Assembly (NCBI RefSeq): GCF_000691805.2
Contig: NZ_DF820490.1
Location: 63,375 to 127,374 of the forward strand
Length of the DNA stretch: 64,000 nucleotides
DNA from: Weissella oryzae SG25
Lineage (GTDB): Bacteria > Bacillota > Bacilli > Lactobacillales > Lactobacillaceae
Direction: 5' to 3'
Positions 29,897 through 41,737 of the stretch are shown here, piece after piece (positions within the stretch are counted from its first letter, which is position 1; each line of letters begins with the position of its first letter). Under the pieces are notes generated by a model. That model was not told where the DNA came from. It made no database searches and was given only the letters and a program-made list of their open reading frames with translations. Position numbers and translations under genes: made by a program.

Positions 29897-29937
29897 TTAC
29901 TTTGTTCGGCAAAAAGTTAAAATTAGGAACAAAGTAA
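29897..29937 (+). promoter_or_regulatory. Inverted repeat around the flavoprotein promoter
   Basis: TTACTTTGTTC (29897-29907) and GAACAAAGTAA (29927-29937) are perfect 11-base arms 19 bases apart, with a weak promoter between (TTTACT, 16 bp, TAAAAT). There is no T run after the second arm, so an operator or leader hairpin is more likely than a terminator. Confidence 0.5.
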
Positions 29938-29967
29938 GCATATTATTTCAAATAAGGAGTTAATAAC

Positions 29968-31368
29968 ATGGCCAAGTTTAATTTTCCAGTAACCCCAATT
30001 GATCAGCTAGCTGATAATTACGATTTAGTTGTCATCGGCTCAGGGGCGACTGGAATGACCGCAGCAATCCAGGCTCATGAACTGGGCCTACGAGTGGCAA
30101 TTTTTGAAAAGTTAGCCGCTCTTGGTGGCAATTCGCGCCGGGCATCATCCGGTTTGAATGCCGTTGAGACCTTTGTACAACTTGACCAAGGCGTAATTGA
30201 CGCCCAGAGTTCCTTTTATGCAGATACACTTAAAGGTGGCGGTGGTACAAATAATCCACTGCTATTAAATTACTTTGTCACCCATGCGGAATCGGCTTTT
30301 GATTGGTTATATCGCCATGACATTATTTTGACTGACCTAACTGCAATGGGTGGGATGTCACAAAAGCGTGCCCATCGCCCTGCAAATAAATCAGCTGTCG
30401 GTAATTATCTAGTCGAGGGCCTACAGAAGCAGTTATTAGCACAAGGAATTCCCTTATTTACAGAAACTAAAGTCCTAAAGCTAATTAAGGATGTACAGAC
30501 TGAACAAATTAGCGCTGTCAAAATTGAGCACCCACAATTAGGTCAAAAAGATATTACGGCCAAAGCCGTTTTAATTGCGACGGGTGGCTTCGCTCAAAAT
30601 CAAACCTTATTGGCCAAATATGCACCACAAGTCTTGGGTCGGAAAACGACTAACCATCCCGGGGCAACTGGTGATGGAATGGCACTTGCTACCGCAGTTG
30701 GGTCAAGCTTAGTCGATATGAATAAGGTACAGATTCACCCAACGGTGCAACAAGATGGCGACCACGTCTATTTAATTGGCGAGGGTGTTCGCGGTGAAGG
30801 AGCAATTTTGGTCAACCAAGCGGGGCAACGCTTTGTCAATGAAATGACGACCCGTGATAAAGTTACCGCTGCAATTGATGCTTTAGATGAAAATGGGGCA
30901 ACCTTAATTTTTGACCAAGCTGTACGCGAAGCATTTCCAGCAATTAACTTCTATCTTGCGATTGGTTTGGTCTGGGAGGGGGCAACTTTAGCTGATTTGG
31001 CACAAAAGGCTGGTCTAGATGTAGCGGGCTTAACTGAAACATTGCATACTTGGAATACTAGCCAAGCGCAAGGGACAGATGTGGCCTTTCAACGGGCAAC
31101 CGGTATCGAACGTGGCCTTAATCATGCGCCTTACTACGCCATTCATATCAAACCAGCTATTCATTACACCATGGGTGGCGTTAAGATTAATGCTTTAACC
31201 GAGGTCCTAACCGACCAAGAAAAGCCAATTCTAGGTCTTTATGCTGCTGGTGAAGTTACTGGTGGTTTACATGGTGATAATCGCATGGGTGGAAACTCAT
31301 TAGCAGAAACCGTCGTTTTTGGTCGGCAAGCAGGCAAAGAAATCACTAAATATGTTCGAACACATTGA
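29968..31368 (+). CDS. FAD-dependent fumarate/urocanate reductase-like flavoprotein
   Basis: 466 residues of the fumarate reductase/flavocytochrome c FAD-binding family. The dinucleotide fold is VVIGSGATGMTAAIQA (about 20-35), followed by GGNSRRASSGLNA; active-site blocks are MNKVQIHPTV and GEGVRGEGAILVNQAGQRFVNEMTTRDKV with the proton-shuttling Arg, and the C-terminus has GLYAAGEVTGGLHGDNRMGGNSLAE. There is no FMN-binding or secretion domain, so a soluble cytoplasmic reductase of an unsaturated acid is inferred; the acceptor is unknown. GGAG precedes ATG 29968. Confidence 0.88.
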   Translation: MAKFNFPVTPIDQLADNYDLVVIGSGATGMTAAIQAHELGLRVAIFEKLAALGGNSRRASSGLNAVETFVQLDQGVIDAQSSFYADTLKGGGGTNNPLLLNYFVTHAESAFDWLYRHDIILTDLTAMGGMSQKRAHRPANKSAVGNYLVEGLQKQLLAQGIPLFTETKVLKLIKDVQTEQISAVKIEHPQLGQKDITAKAVLIATGGFAQNQTLLAKYAPQVLGRKTTNHPGATGDGMALATAVGSSLVDMNKVQIHPTVQQDGDHVYLIGEGVRGEGAILVNQAGQRFVNEMTTRDKVTAAIDALDENGATLIFDQAVREAFPAINFYLAIGLVWEGATLADLAQKAGLDVAGLTETLHTWNTSQAQGTDVAFQRATGIERGLNHAPYYAIHIKPAIHYTMGGVKINALTEVLTDQEKPILGLYAAGEVTGGLHGDNRMGGNSLAETVVFGRQAGKEITKYVRTH

Positions 31369-31378
31369 TAATTAACTT

Positions 31379-31421
31379 AAAGCGTTCAAGCTGATTCTTC
31401 GGCAACTTGAACGCTTTTTTT
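31379..31421 (+). terminator. Flavoprotein gene terminator
   Basis: AAAGCGTTCAAG and CTTGAACGCTTT form a perfect 12-bp stem, followed by T residues. Confidence 0.92.
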
Positions 31422-31487
31422 GTGCAATTAACTTTTGACAAAATAATTTAAAATTCAATAAAACGTTTTATTCCGACTAATAGGACT

Positions 31488-31500
31488 AAAAGCGAACTAT
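31488..31500 (+). promoter_or_regulatory. PurBox upstream of the purine operon
   Basis: AAAAGCGAACTAT matches 12 of 13 positions of the lactococcal PurBox AWWWCCGAACWWT. It is centred about 78 bp before the predicted transcription start, the place where lactococcal PurR acts as an activator. Confidence 0.7.
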
Positions 31501-31536
31501 ATTAGAATTTATTTCGATAATGTTAGTAAAAGCTAC

Positions 31537-31565
31537 TTCACAATTGCGCTATTAGGTTGTATAGT
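31537..31565 (+). promoter_or_regulatory. pur operon promoter
   Basis: TTCACA (31537-31542), 17-bp spacer, TATAGT (31560-31565); predicted start near 31572, about 25 bases before the purC start codon. Confidence 0.7.
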
Positions 31566-31571
31566 ATGACT

Positions 31572-31584
31572 ATAAACGAACATT
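31572..31584 (+). promoter_or_regulatory. Second PurBox-like site, at the transcription start
   Basis: ATAAACGAACATT also matches 12 of 13 PurBox positions, in the same orientation as the first. It overlaps the predicted start of transcription and lies next to the GGAGG of purC. Confidence 0.5.
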
Positions 31585-31596
31585 TGGAGGCTGATT

Positions 31597-32304
31597 GTGG
31601 TAGAAGGTACGTTAATTTACGAAGGTAAAGCAAAGCAATTATATACAACTACAGATGACGATGTATTAAGGGTTGTGTATTTAAATCAAGCAACTGCCTT
31701 TAATGGTCAGAAAAAGGACCAAATTACTGGTAAAGGGGCGTTAAACAACGCTATTTCAACCCGAGTATTTGAATATCTGGCAGCAGCCGGTATCAAGACA
31801 CACTTTATCAAAAAAGTATCAGAAACCGAACAATTAAATCAACGCGTCTCAATTATTCCAATCGAAGTGGTTGTCCGCAATGTAATTGCAGGTTCATTTG
31901 CAAAAAAGTTTGGCCTTGAAGAAGGTGGTGTCCTAACTACACCAGTAGTCGAATTTTATTATAAGTCGGATGAATTGGCAGACCCATTTATCAACGATGA
32001 TCAGGTTTTTGCACTAGACATCGCTAGTCCAGCTGAAATTGCTTTTATTAAGGCCGAGAGTTTAAAAATTAATACCCTCCTACAAAAGTTCTGGGCGGCA
32101 ATTGATTTAAAGCTGGTTGATTTCAAAATTGAATTTGGCCGGACGAATCAAGGCACAATCATTTTAGCTGATGAAATTTCACCCGACTCAACCCGCTTGT
32201 GGGATGCACAAGGTAATCACATGGATAAAGATGTTTATCGCCGTAATTTAGGGGACCTAACCGAAACCTACACTAAGATATTAGACGCCTTGGAAGCCAA
32301 GTAA
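31597..32304 (+). CDS. purC: Phosphoribosylaminoimidazole-succinocarboxamide synthase PurC
   Basis: 235 residues; joins aspartate to CAIR to make SAICAR. Typical blocks: YEGKAKQLY, NQATAFNGQKKDQITGKG, PIEVVVRNVIAGSFAKKFG, KIEFGR and ADEISPDSTRLWD. Start codon GTG 31597 has GGAGG six bases upstream. First gene of an 11-gene purine operon (purCSQLFMNHDEK) that runs from PRPP amidation to IMP; the purEK genes lie at its end rather than at the head. Confidence 0.97.
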   Translation: MVEGTLIYEGKAKQLYTTTDDDVLRVVYLNQATAFNGQKKDQITGKGALNNAISTRVFEYLAAAGIKTHFIKKVSETEQLNQRVSIIPIEVVVRNVIAGSFAKKFGLEEGGVLTTPVVEFYYKSDELADPFINDDQVFALDIASPAEIAFIKAESLKINTLLQKFWAAIDLKLVDFKIEFGRTNQGTIILADEISPDSTRLWDAQGNHMDKDVYRRNLGDLTETYTKILDALEAK

Positions 32305-32315
32305 AGGAAAGAAAC

Positions 32316-32558
32316 ATGACAAAGGTTAAAGTTTACGTTACCTATAAAGAATCAATTTTGGACCCACAAGGGCAAGCCGTTACTGCTGCCGTTCATAAAA
32401 TGGGCTATAACTCCGTAGAAGACATTCGCATCGGTAAATATTTTGAAATTACTTTAACTGACAGTGATGCTAGTGCTGAACAAACAGTCGCCGAAATTGC
32501 TGAGAAATTATTGGCAAATCCTAATATGGAATCATATCGAGTTGAGGTGGTTGGCTAA
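32316..32558 (+). CDS. purS: Phosphoribosylformylglycinamidine synthase subunit PurS
   Basis: 80-residue small subunit bridging PurL and PurQ in FGAM synthase. Recognised by [18 protein letters not shown] and [12 protein letters not shown]. Its TAA overlaps the purQ start codon (TAATG), which implies translational coupling and matched subunit production. Confidence 0.96.
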   Translation: MTKVKVYVTYKESILDPQGQAVTAAVHKMGYNSVEDIRIGKYFEITLTDSDASAEQTVAEIAEKLLANPNMESYRVEVVG

Positions 32559-33223
32559 TGAAATTTGCCATTATTCAATTTCCGGGATCAAATTGTGATA
32601 CCGATTTACTCTGGGCGATTAAAGATATCATGGGAGCTGAAGGTGAATTTGTCTGGCATACAGCTGACTCGCTAGCCGGCTTTGATGGGGTTTTAATTCC
32701 GGGTGGCTTCTCATATGGTGACTATTTACGCTGTGGTGCAATTGCCGCCTTCGCCAATATTATGCCTGAAATAAAACGGTTTGCTGCTGAAGGTAAGCCG
32801 GTCTTTGGGACTTGCAATGGCTTCCAGATTTTAATTGAGGCCGGCTTATTGCCTGGCTCATTAATTCAAAATAAAAGCCTAAAATTCGTTTCGAAGTGGC
32901 AAGGTCTAAAAGTTAACAATCAATCTAAATTTTCATCAAACTATGATTCAAATGAATACATCGAACTACCAATTGCCCACGGTGACGGACAATATATTGC
33001 TGATGATGCAACATTAGAGCAATTGGTCGCGAACAATCAGATTGTATTCACTTATGAAAATGGTAACCCCAATGGTTCAACCCAAGCAATTGCAGGTATT
33101 ACTAATGCAACCGGTAATGTTTTAGGTATGATGCCACACCCTGAACGGGCAATGGAAGGATTGCTTGGCAGCGATAAGGGTAAAAAAATGTTTCAAAGCA
33201 TCTTAGACAATTTTGGAGAGTAG
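32558..33223 (+). CDS. purQ: Phosphoribosylformylglycinamidine synthase glutaminase subunit PurQ
   Basis: 221-residue class I glutamine amidotransferase supplying ammonia to PurL. Motifs: FPGSNCD near the N-terminus, [13 protein letters not shown], nucleophile Cys in [10 protein letters not shown] (about 86), and the late MMPHPERA with His and Glu of the triad. It follows purS with a one-base overlap. Confidence 0.97.
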   Translation: MKFAIIQFPGSNCDTDLLWAIKDIMGAEGEFVWHTADSLAGFDGVLIPGGFSYGDYLRCGAIAAFANIMPEIKRFAAEGKPVFGTCNGFQILIEAGLLPGSLIQNKSLKFVSKWQGLKVNNQSKFSSNYDSNEYIELPIAHGDGQYIADDATLEQLVANNQIVFTYENGNPNGSTQAIAGITNATGNVLGMMPHPERAMEGLLGSDKGKKMFQSILDNFGE

Positions 33224-33231
33224 GTAATACC

Positions 33232-35436
33232 GTGGTTGAAATGACAGCAGAGCAAGTACGTGACTCTAAAATCTATTTGGATTGGGGCTTATCTGAGGCC
33301 GAATATTCTAAAATTAATGAAATTTTAGGCCGCCTACCTAACTATACCGAGACGGGCATGTTTGCCGGTATGTGGTCAGAACACTGTTGCTATAAAAATT
33401 CTAAACCAGTTCTACGTCGCTTCCCTTCAAAAGGGGAACAAGTTCTTATGGGACCAGGTGAGGGTGCTGGAATCGTTAATATTGGTGATGGCTTAGCAAT
33501 TGCTTTTAAAGCTGAGTCCCATAATCATCCCTCTTTTGTTGAACCTTATGAGGGGGCGGCAACTGGTTCTGGTGGTATTATTCGCGATATTTTCTCAATG
33601 GGCGCACGGCCAATTGCGATTCTGGATTCATTACGCTTTGGCCAAATTGATAATGACGAAACTAAGCATTTAATTGAGCAAATTGTGGCTGGTGTCGCTG
33701 GTTATGGTAACTGTATCGGGATTCCAACCGTCGGTGGTGAAACTAAATTTGATGAATCTTATGCACAAAATCCCTTAGTTAATGTGATGTGCCTTGGCCT
33801 GATTGAGCATTCACAAATCCAAAAGGGCGCTGCAGCTGGTGTTGGCAATTCAATTCTCTACGTTGGCGCTAAAACAGGCCGCGATGGGATTAACGGCGCT
33901 TCTTTTGCATCAAAGGAGTTTGGTGACGGTTCTGAAAAGCAACGTTCAGCCGTACAAGTTGGTGACCCATTCTTAGAGAAGCTCTTAATGGAAGCTTGTT
34001 TAGAGTTAATCCATGACCACACTGATATTGTCATTGGTATTCAGGATATGGGCGCTTGTGGTTTGTTGTCGTCTTCTGCTGAAATGGCTTCAAAAGCTGG
34101 CTTTGGCGTTACCTTAAACCTTGATTTACTCCCACAACGGGAAAGTGGCATGACACCTTATGAAATGATGCTATCTGAATCGCAAGAACGGATGCTCCTT
34201 TGCATTAAGAAAGGGGCCGAAGCTGAGGCCTTAGCCGTTTTTGCTAAGTATGATCTTGAAGCAGTTATCATGGGTGAAGTGACCGGTGACGGACAGTATA
34301 CCTTAACCCATGCTGGAGCAGTTGTTGCTAACATCCCAGCTGATGCTTTGGCCGAAGATGCACCGGTTTATTATCGCGAAATGCAAGCACCAGCCCGGCT
34401 AGCTGAATTCAAAGCAATGCAAAAATTCATTCCTGAAATTGATGATTTGACTGCAACCTTTAAAGCAATTTTGGCGCAACCAACAATCGCTTCAAAGCGT
34501 TCAATCTATGAAACTTATGACTCACGGGTAATGACTAATACCGTCGTAGCACCAGGTTCGGATGCCGCCGTCGTGCGGGTTCGTGGCACGAAAAAGGCGA
34601 TTGCCATGACGACTGATGTTAATTCACGCTTTACCTACCTTGATCCAAAGGTCGGGGGTCAAATTGCCGTTGCTGAGGCAGCGCGCAATATCGTAGCCGC
34701 TGGTGGACAACCGCTAGCCATTACGGATTGCTTAAACTTTGGTAACCCTGAAAAGCCCGAACAATTCTACGAATTTTCCGAAGCTTGTGATGGTATTTCA
34801 GAGGCCTGTGTTTTGTTTAATACGCCAGTAATTTCGGGAAATGTATCACTTTACAATGAAACTTCTGGTCAAGCCATCTTACCAACCCCAATGGTTGGTA
34901 TGGCTGGCCTAATTGAAGATGTTGCCCAGATTACCACGCTTGCTTTTAAGGACGCTGGTGACGCAATTTATTTGCTTGGTGCAACTGCTGATGATTTTGC
35001 TGGTTCCGAGATTCAAAAAATGCAAACCGGTACTATTAACGGCGCACTGAACTTTGATTTACAGGCTGAATTAGCGAATCAAAAAACTGTCTTGACGGCC
35101 ATTAAAACTGGTTTGATTGCTTCGGCTCATGACCTTTCCGAAGGTGGTCTAGCCGTTGCCTTGGCCAACAGTGCTTTAGCTGGTGACTTAGGAATCGACG
35201 TTGATTTTGCTGGTAGTCCCGCCCAACTCTTTGCGGAAAGCCAAGGACGCTTTCTTCTATCAGTTAAGCCTGAAAATGTTGCCGCTTTCGAAAGCCTTGC
35301 ACCAACTGCGCAGTATTTAGGGGCAGTTACTGCGGATAATCATTTCCAACTTACAGCTGAGGATGCAGCAATTGACTTACCATTGGCTGAAGTTGAGGCA
35401 ATCTTTGAAGGAGCTATCCCATGCCTTATGAAATAA
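33232..35436 (+). CDS. purL: Phosphoribosylformylglycinamidine synthase subunit PurL
   Basis: 734-residue ATP-dependent catalytic subunit of FGAM synthase, the small Gram-positive form that needs PurS and PurQ. Blocks: [52 protein letters not shown], and [14 protein letters not shown]. The GTG at 33232 is taken as the start; an ATG three codons later (33241) is the alternative. The 3' end overlaps purF by 16 bases. Confidence 0.97.
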   Translation: MVEMTAEQVRDSKIYLDWGLSEAEYSKINEILGRLPNYTETGMFAGMWSEHCCYKNSKPVLRRFPSKGEQVLMGPGEGAGIVNIGDGLAIAFKAESHNHPSFVEPYEGAATGSGGIIRDIFSMGARPIAILDSLRFGQIDNDETKHLIEQIVAGVAGYGNCIGIPTVGGETKFDESYAQNPLVNVMCLGLIEHSQIQKGAAAGVGNSILYVGAKTGRDGINGASFASKEFGDGSEKQRSAVQVGDPFLEKLLMEACLELIHDHTDIVIGIQDMGACGLLSSSAEMASKAGFGVTLNLDLLPQRESGMTPYEMMLSESQERMLLCIKKGAEAEALAVFAKYDLEAVIMGEVTGDGQYTLTHAGAVVANIPADALAEDAPVYYREMQAPARLAEFKAMQKFIPEIDDLTATFKAILAQPTIASKRSIYETYDSRVMTNTVVAPGSDAAVVRVRGTKKAIAMTTDVNSRFTYLDPKVGGQIAVAEAARNIVAAGGQPLAITDCLNFGNPEKPEQFYEFSEACDGISEACVLFNTPVISGNVSLYNETSGQAILPTPMVGMAGLIEDVAQITTLAFKDAGDAIYLLGATADDFAGSEIQKMQTGTINGALNFDLQAELANQKTVLTAIKTGLIASAHDLSEGGLAVALANSALAGDLGIDVDFAGSPAQLFAESQGRFLLSVKPENVAAFESLAPTAQYLGAVTADNHFQLTAEDAAIDLPLAEVEAIFEGAIPCLMK

Positions 35437-36842
35437 AGTCGTTAAATGAAGAGTGTGGCTTGTTTGGCGTATGGAATTATCAAGATGCCAGTCAACTAAC
35501 CTTCTTTGGGCTACACGCCCTCCAACATCGCGGGCAAGAGGGTGCGGGGATTGTTGCTAATAACAACGGACAGTTAAAGCAACATCGTGGTCTTGGTCTA
35601 GTTACCGAAGTCTTTAAGCACCAAGCAACACTAGCTGACTTAGCCGGGCAGGCAGCGATTGGCCACGTTCGTTATGCAACGGCTGGTTCAGCCTCGGTTA
35701 ATAATGTGCAACCATTCTGTTTTAACTTTCAAAATGGTGGCGTTGCCTTAGCCCATAACGGAAATTTAACTAATGCTACGACCTTACGCCAAACATTAGA
35801 AAATAACGGAGCGATTTTTTCTTCTGATTCTGATTCAGAAATTTTAATGCACCTAATTCAACGGAGCACTGCTACAACCTTTATCGACCGGTTAAAAGAA
35901 GCCTTGAATACCGTTAAAGGGGGCTTTGCCTATCTTTTGATGACTAGTGATGCAATGATTTGTGCTTTGGATCCAAATGGTTTTCGCCCTCTGTCGGTCG
36001 GACAAATGGCCAATGGGGCCTATGTTGTCGCTTCTGAAACTTGTGCTTTTGAAGTTGTTGGCGCTAAATACCTCTTTGACGTTCAACCGGGTGAAATTAT
36101 CATTATTAACAATGATGGGATTCAACGGACCCAATATACTGACGAAACTAACTTAACCATTTGTTCAATGGAATATATTTATTTTGCCCGTCCGGACTCA
36201 ACCATCGCTGGAGTTAATGTGCACACTGCCCGGAAACGTTCTGGTCAGATTTTAGCCCGTGAGGCAAATATTGATGCGGACATTGTAATCGGTGTACCTA
36301 ATTCATCACTATCGGCAGCCTCCGGTTATGCCGAAGCATCAGGTTTACCTTATGAGATGGGGTTAATCAAAAATCAGTACGTGGCTCGTTCCTTTATTCA
36401 GCCAACCCAAGCTTTAAGAGAACAGGCGGTCCGCATGAAATTATCGGCTGTACGTGGGGTTGTTGCTGGTAAGCGCGTGGTTATGGTTGATGATTCAATT
36501 GTGCGTGGTACAACCAGTCGCCGCATTGTTAATATGCTCAAAGAAGCTGGGGCGACTGAGGTGCACGTTGCAATTGCTAGTCCGGCGCTTAAATATCCCT
36601 GCTTCTTTGGGATTGATATTCAAGACCGGACCGAATTAATTGCCGCTACTCATAGCGTCGAAGAAATTCGGGAAATGATTGGTGCCGATTCACTAACCTA
36701 TCTATCACAAGATGGTTTGGTTGAAGCAATTGGGCATAATAACCTTTGCTTATCTTACTTTGATGGGGTTTATAATACACCGCTGTATGACTATGAAGCA
36801 GATTACTTAGCCAGCTTAGAAAAGGAAGTAGCGCATGACTGA
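35421..36842 (+). CDS. purF: Amidophosphoribosyltransferase PurF
   Basis: 473 residues; first committed enzyme, making phosphoribosylamine from PRPP and glutamine. The N-terminal 11 residues are a propeptide ahead of the nucleophile Cys12 ([10 protein letters not shown]), followed by [13 protein letters not shown], and the PRPP loop [17 protein letters not shown]. The start lies inside the end of purL; the 3' end overlaps purM by eight bases. Confidence 0.97.
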   Translation: MPYEIKSLNEECGLFGVWNYQDASQLTFFGLHALQHRGQEGAGIVANNNGQLKQHRGLGLVTEVFKHQATLADLAGQAAIGHVRYATAGSASVNNVQPFCFNFQNGGVALAHNGNLTNATTLRQTLENNGAIFSSDSDSEILMHLIQRSTATTFIDRLKEALNTVKGGFAYLLMTSDAMICALDPNGFRPLSVGQMANGAYVVASETCAFEVVGAKYLFDVQPGEIIIINNDGIQRTQYTDETNLTICSMEYIYFARPDSTIAGVNVHTARKRSGQILAREANIDADIVIGVPNSSLSAASGYAEASGLPYEMGLIKNQYVARSFIQPTQALREQAVRMKLSAVRGVVAGKRVVMVDDSIVRGTTSRRIVNMLKEAGATEVHVAIASPALKYPCFFGIDIQDRTELIAATHSVEEIREMIGADSLTYLSQDGLVEAIGHNNLCLSYFDGVYNTPLYDYEADYLASLEKEVAHD

Positions 36843-37860
36843 AAATGCTTATGCCCGCCAGGCCAATGTTGACGTTGAAGCCGGCTATGAAGTCGTGGAA
36901 CGAATAAAAAAACATGTTGCGCGGACTGAACGTTTGGGCGTGCTCGGTGGCCTTGGCAGTTTTGGTGGCATGTTTGATCTTTCAAAATTTGCCGTGCAAG
37001 AGCCGGTCCTAATTTCCGGGGCTGATGGCGTTGGCACAAAGTTATTACTGGCAATCCAAGCCGACCGCCACAACACCATTGGGATTGATGCCGTTGCAAT
37101 GTGCGTTAATGATATTGTCGCTAACGGGGCTGAACCCCTTTATTTTCTTGATTACATTGCGACGGGGAAAAATAAGCCCGCCCAAATCGAACAAATTGTA
37201 GCCGGCGTTGCTCAAGGCTGTGTGCAAGCTGGTGTCGCACTAATTGGTGGTGAAACGGCTGAAATGCCCGATATGTATGCCGAAAATGAGTATGATTTAG
37301 CTGGTTTTGCAGTTGGTTTAGCTGAAAAAAAGCAGTTAATTGATGGAAAAAAGACGGTTTTAGCTGGCGATGTCCTACTAGGGCTGCCATCTAGTGGGTT
37401 ACATTCAAATGGTTATTCACTGGTTCGTAAGATTTTTACTGATTTAGACTTAAATGTTACCTTACCTGACCTAGGACGCCCACTAATTGATGAGCTCTTA
37501 GAACCAACTAAGCTCTATGTTAAAGAATTATTACCCTTGATTCATGCGCAAAAATTACACGGCTTGGCGCATATTACTGGTGGCGGTTTTCACGAAAATA
37601 TTGCGCGAATCTTAAATGATGACCTTACCGCTGAAATTAATGAGGGGACTTGGCCAATTTTGCCAATCTTTAAAGTCCTTGAACAATATGGGGCGATTGC
37701 ACATCAGGAAATGTATGAAATTTTTAATATGGGAATCGGCATGGTCTTAGTAGTCCCAGCAAGTGAGGCTGCTCAAATCAAAGCGCAACTTGGAGCATTC
37801 GAAATTGGAAAGGTAATTACTCGGCAAAACCAGCCGGTAATTGTGAACGAACATGACTAA
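36835..37860 (+). CDS. purM: Phosphoribosylformylglycinamidine cyclo-ligase PurM
   Basis: 341-residue AIR synthetase. Family blocks: [58 protein letters not shown] and [13 protein letters not shown]. It closes the imidazole ring using ATP. Overlaps purF at its start and purN at its end by eight bases each. Confidence 0.97.
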   Translation: MTENAYARQANVDVEAGYEVVERIKKHVARTERLGVLGGLGSFGGMFDLSKFAVQEPVLISGADGVGTKLLLAIQADRHNTIGIDAVAMCVNDIVANGAEPLYFLDYIATGKNKPAQIEQIVAGVAQGCVQAGVALIGGETAEMPDMYAENEYDLAGFAVGLAEKKQLIDGKKTVLAGDVLLGLPSSGLHSNGYSLVRKIFTDLDLNVTLPDLGRPLIDELLEPTKLYVKELLPLIHAQKLHGLAHITGGGFHENIARILNDDLTAEINEGTWPILPIFKVLEQYGAIAHQEMYEIFNMGIGMVLVVPASEAAQIKAQLGAFEIGKVITRQNQPVIVNEHD

Positions 37861-38413
37861 TATTGCAGTATTTGCATCTGGTAACGGTAGTAACTTTGAA
37901 GTATTAGCCCAGGCATTGGGGGCTAATATTCGTTTCCTATTTACTGATCATCATGATGCCTATGTCCTAAAGCGGGCAGAGCGGTTAGGGATTCAAGCCT
38001 TTGTACCGGAACGCCAAGACTTCCCCAGTAAGACGGCCTTTGAACTAGCCATTGTAGACTTACTAAAGCAGTATGAAATCGACTTAATTTGTCTGGCAGG
38101 TTATATGCGCTTTATCGGTAAGACCATTTTTGATCACTATCCTGGTTTAATGGTCAATTTACATCCTTCCTTACTACCGGATTTTGCTGGTTCACCACAT
38201 GCCATTGATGAATCATGGCAGGCTAAAGCAGGCTTAGGGATTACCGTCCATTTCGTTGATGAAGGCATTGATACTGGCGCAATTATTCAACAAAGACCAG
38301 TTGCCTATCATGAACAGTTAGCTGACTATGAAGCAGCAATCCACGCGGCTGAGCATCAGCTTTACCCAGCCGTTGTGCAAGAACTTATTAAACAGATTTC
38401 AGATAATGCTTGA
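37853..38413 (+). CDS. purN: Phosphoribosylglycinamide formyltransferase PurN
   Basis: 186 residues; transfers formyl from 10-formyl-THF to GAR. Recognised by [22 protein letters not shown], and the catalytic [17 protein letters not shown] and [14 protein letters not shown] regions (Asn, His and Asp of the active site). It overlaps purM. Confidence 0.96.
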   Translation: MTNIAVFASGNGSNFEVLAQALGANIRFLFTDHHDAYVLKRAERLGIQAFVPERQDFPSKTAFELAIVDLLKQYEIDLICLAGYMRFIGKTIFDHYPGLMVNLHPSLLPDFAGSPHAIDESWQAKAGLGITVHFVDEGIDTGAIIQQRPVAYHEQLADYEAAIHAAEHQLYPAVVQELIKQISDNA

Positions 38414-38439
38414 TTTGAAAACAAGATAGGAGAATTAAA

Positions 38440-39984
38440 ATGTTAAAGCGGGCCTTGATTAGTGTTTCTGATAAAACCGGGATTGTTGATTTTGCAAAAG
38501 CATTAGTGGAACAAAATGTCGAAATCATTTCAACGGGCGGCACTAAAAAAGTTTTGGATGCGGCTGGCATTAACACAGTTGCCATTGACGAAGTAACTGG
38601 CTTCCCAGAAATGATGGATGGTCGGGTAAAGACTTTGCATCCCTTAATTCATGGCGCACTGTTGGCGCGGCGGGACCTACCTAGTCATGTACAAGCCATG
38701 GCTGACCATGGTATTTTACCGATTGATTTAATCGTTGTTAATCTTTATCCCTTTAAAGAAACTTTGATGGCGGGTAAGGACCATGAAACAATTATTGAGA
38801 ACATTGATATTGGTGGCCCATCAATGCTCCGTTCAGCTGCTAAAAATCACGCCAGTGTTGCTGTGGTCGTTGACCCGGCTGATTATGCACAAGTGCTTGC
38901 TGAAGTTACCACAACTGGTGACACCACTTTAGCCTTTCGGCAACAACTAGCGGCTAAGGCTTTCCGGCATACTGCAGCTTATGATGCCTTGATTGCTGAA
39001 TATTTGACGAATAAGTTTCCGGATACAGATGCACCGGAACAGTTGACCCTTAGCTACAATCTAAAGCAGGGGCTACGTTACGGTGAGAATCCACAACAAG
39101 CCGCTAATTTTTATGAACGTGCGATACCAACTAACTATTCGATTGCGGCTTCCAAGCAACTACATGGTAAAGAGCTTTCCTTTAACAATATTCGTGATGC
39201 TGACGCTGCTATTACGATTGCCCGTGATTTTACAGATCAACCAACCGTTGTTGCCTTGAAGCATATGAACCCTTGTGGCATTGGCCAAGCAACTGATATT
39301 GAAACCGCCTGGGATTATGCCTTTGAAGCCGACCCAGTATCTATCTTTGGTGGCATCATCGTCTTAAATCGGACGGTGGATGCCGCCACGGCGACAAAGA
39401 TGAAAGCCATTTTCCTTGAAATCATCATTGCGCCAGCCTTTTCAACGGAAGCCTTGGAAATTTTGACTAAGAAGAAGAATTTACGGTTGTTGACCGTCGA
39501 TTTCTCAGCCATTTCTGCTTCTAAACAGGAAATGGCCTATACCGGTGTTTTGGGCGGTATCTTAGCACAGGACCAAGACGTAGTCAGTGAGGATGCAAGT
39601 AGCTGGACCGTCACATCAAAGGCTCAACCAACGGCCGAACAAATGAACGCCCTGAACTTTGCTTGGCGTGCCGTTAAGTTTGTTAAATCAAACGGAATTA
39701 TCGTGACGAATGAACACCAAACCCTAGGTGTTGGGGCTGGTCAAACAAATCGGGTGGGTTCAGTTAAGATTGCCCTCAATCAAGCAGCTGGGAAACTAGC
39801 CGATGCAGTCTTAGCATCAGATGCATTCTTCCCCTTTGCCGATAATATTGAAGAGATTGCCAAAGCTGGCGTGAAAGCAATCATTCAGCCAGGAGGTTCA
39901 ATTCGTGATGATGAGGTGATTGAAGCCTGTGACCGTTTTGGAATCGCGATGGTGCTAACTGGGGTGCGCCACTTCCGTCACTAA
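38440..39984 (+). CDS. purH: Bifunctional AICAR transformylase/IMP cyclohydrolase PurH
   Basis: 514 residues, the last two steps to IMP. The N-terminal cyclohydrolase domain (about 1-200) has [29 protein letters not shown] and [20 protein letters not shown]; the transformylase part has [44 protein letters not shown] and [14 protein letters not shown] lies upstream of ATG 38440. Confidence 0.97.
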   Translation: MLKRALISVSDKTGIVDFAKALVEQNVEIISTGGTKKVLDAAGINTVAIDEVTGFPEMMDGRVKTLHPLIHGALLARRDLPSHVQAMADHGILPIDLIVVNLYPFKETLMAGKDHETIIENIDIGGPSMLRSAAKNHASVAVVVDPADYAQVLAEVTTTGDTTLAFRQQLAAKAFRHTAAYDALIAEYLTNKFPDTDAPEQLTLSYNLKQGLRYGENPQQAANFYERAIPTNYSIAASKQLHGKELSFNNIRDADAAITIARDFTDQPTVVALKHMNPCGIGQATDIETAWDYAFEADPVSIFGGIIVLNRTVDAATATKMKAIFLEIIIAPAFSTEALEILTKKKNLRLLTVDFSAISASKQEMAYTGVLGGILAQDQDVVSEDASSWTVTSKAQPTAEQMNALNFAWRAVKFVKSNGIIVTNEHQTLGVGAGQTNRVGSVKIALNQAAGKLADAVLASDAFFPFADNIEEIAKAGVKAIIQPGGSIRDDEVIEACDRFGIAMVLTGVRHFRH

Positions 39985-40008
39985 TATATAGGCTTAGGAG
40001 AATGCAAG

Positions 40009-41250
40009 ATGAAATTTTTAGTTATCGGGTCAGGCGGGCGTGAACACGCCATTGCTAAAAAATTATTAGCAAGCCCACAAGTTAGAACGGTTTACGCTGC
40101 CCCTGGTAACCCTGGTATGCAACTTGATGGTATCGAATTAGTGCCAATTTCTGAGTTAGCCAATACTGAATTGGTGGCCTTTGCAAAAGAAGCGGCAGTT
40201 GACTTCACTTTTGTCGGACCAGAAAACGCTTTAGCCAATGGGGTTACGGATGCCTTTTTAGCTGCCAATTTGGCAATTTTTGCACCAACTAAGGCTGCAG
40301 CCGAAATTGAAAGTTCTAAGGAATTTGCGAAACAATTTATGGCTAAGTACGCAATCCCAACAGCCCACTACGCCAGTTTTACCGACTATCAAGCGGCTAA
40401 GGATTATTTAGCAGTCGTAGGCGCACCCATTGTGATTAAAGCTGATGGTCTGGCTGCCGGTAAAGGGGTTACGGTTGCTTTAGACTTAGCGACCGCCCAG
40501 CAAGCGTTAGAAAATGTCTTTACTGACGCTGATGCCCGAGTTGTGATTGAGGAATACTTAGTTGGTGAAGAATTTTCACTGTTTTCCTTTGTCCATGGTA
40601 ATAAGTTCTATCCAATGCCAATCGCGCAAGACCACAAACGAGCGCTTGATGGTGACCAGGGCGCAAACACTGGCGGAATGGGAGCCTATTCACCAGTAAA
40701 TCACATTGCGCCAGCCATGGTGCAAACGACCCTTGATACAATTGTAAAACCAGCCGTTGCTGGCTTAGTTAAAGAAGGACGTTCTTTTACAGGCATTCTC
40801 TATACCGGGGTCATTCTAACTGCGAATGGGCCAAAGGTAATCGAGTTTAATGCCCGTTTTGGCGATCCAGAGACCCAAGTGGTCTTACCACGGTTAAAGA
40901 CCGACTTAGCTCAGGTAATTATTGATTTATTAGCTGACCGTCAACTTAAACTTGCTTGGCAAGAAACCGGGGTTTCCCTAGGAGTTGTCGTTGCTAGTAA
41001 GGGTTACCCTGGTAAATATGCAACCAATATTGCCTTGCCAGTGTTCCCAGCTGATTGGGACGTTTATTATGCCGGCGTTAAAGCTGGTGCCGACGGGAAG
41101 TTGCTTAGTGCTGGTGGTCGGGTTTATTTGCTAGCAGCTGACGGGGCTGACCTTAAAGCAGCCCAAGCAGATGTATATGCCAAACTAGCGCAATTAGAAC
41201 AACCTGACATGTTTTACCGCCATGATATTGGTGCGAAGGGAGTTAAATAA
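40009..41250 (+). CDS. purD: Phosphoribosylamine--glycine ligase PurD
   Basis: 413-residue ATP-grasp ligase that adds glycine to phosphoribosylamine. Motifs: [62 protein letters not shown] and [19 protein letters not shown]. Its last base A is the first base of the purE start codon (TAATG). Confidence 0.97.
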   Translation: MKFLVIGSGGREHAIAKKLLASPQVRTVYAAPGNPGMQLDGIELVPISELANTELVAFAKEAAVDFTFVGPENALANGVTDAFLAANLAIFAPTKAAAEIESSKEFAKQFMAKYAIPTAHYASFTDYQAAKDYLAVVGAPIVIKADGLAAGKGVTVALDLATAQQALENVFTDADARVVIEEYLVGEEFSLFSFVHGNKFYPMPIAQDHKRALDGDQGANTGGMGAYSPVNHIAPAMVQTTLDTIVKPAVAGLVKEGRSFTGILYTGVILTANGPKVIEFNARFGDPETQVVLPRLKTDLAQVIIDLLADRQLKLAWQETGVSLGVVVASKGYPGKYATNIALPVFPADWDVYYAGVKAGADGKLLSAGGRVYLLAADGADLKAAQADVYAKLAQLEQPDMFYRHDIGAKGVK

Positions 41251-41735
41251 TGGCTGATATTGCAATTATTATGGGTTCTATCTCAGATTGGGCAACTATG
41301 GAAAAAGCTGCCACAATCCTGACTGAATTTGGCCTTGATTTTGATAAAAAAATTGTTTCCGCACACCGCACACCGGACTTGATGTTTGATTTTGCTAGCA
41401 CCGCCTATGCTAATGGTTATAAATTAATCATCGCTGGTGCAGGTGGTGCTGCGCATCTACCCGGGATGGTTGCTGCCATTGCGACAGTGCCAGTTATTGG
41501 TGTCCCCATTGAATCCCATGCTTTATCTGGTGTTGACTCACTGTATTCAATTGTACAAATGCCTGCCGGTGTACCGGTTGCAACCATGGCGATTGGTGAG
41601 GCCGGTGCCAAAAATGCGGCATTGTATGCCGTTGAAATGCTGGCCATGAATCAACCAGACCTACATGCTAAATTAATTGCTTACCGGGCAAACGCGGCTG
41701 ATAAGGTTGCTGCTTCAGAAGCGGGGTTATATTAA
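41250..41735 (+). CDS. purE: 5-(carboxyamino)imidazole ribonucleotide mutase PurE
   Basis: 161-residue class I Pur[27 protein letters not shown] (catalytic His) and [16 protein letters not shown] mark the active site; [33 protein letters not shown] follows. It converts N5-CAIR to CAIR. Coupled to purD by a one-base overlap and to purK two bases later. Confidence 0.97.
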   Translation: MADIAIIMGSISDWATMEKAATILTEFGLDFDKKIVSAHRTPDLMFDFASTAYANGYKLIIAGAGGAAHLPGMVAAIATVPVIGVPIESHALSGVDSLYSIVQMPAGVPVATMAIGEAGAKNAALYAVEMLAMNQPDLHAKLIAYRANAADKVAASEAGLY

Positions 41736-41737
41736 TC

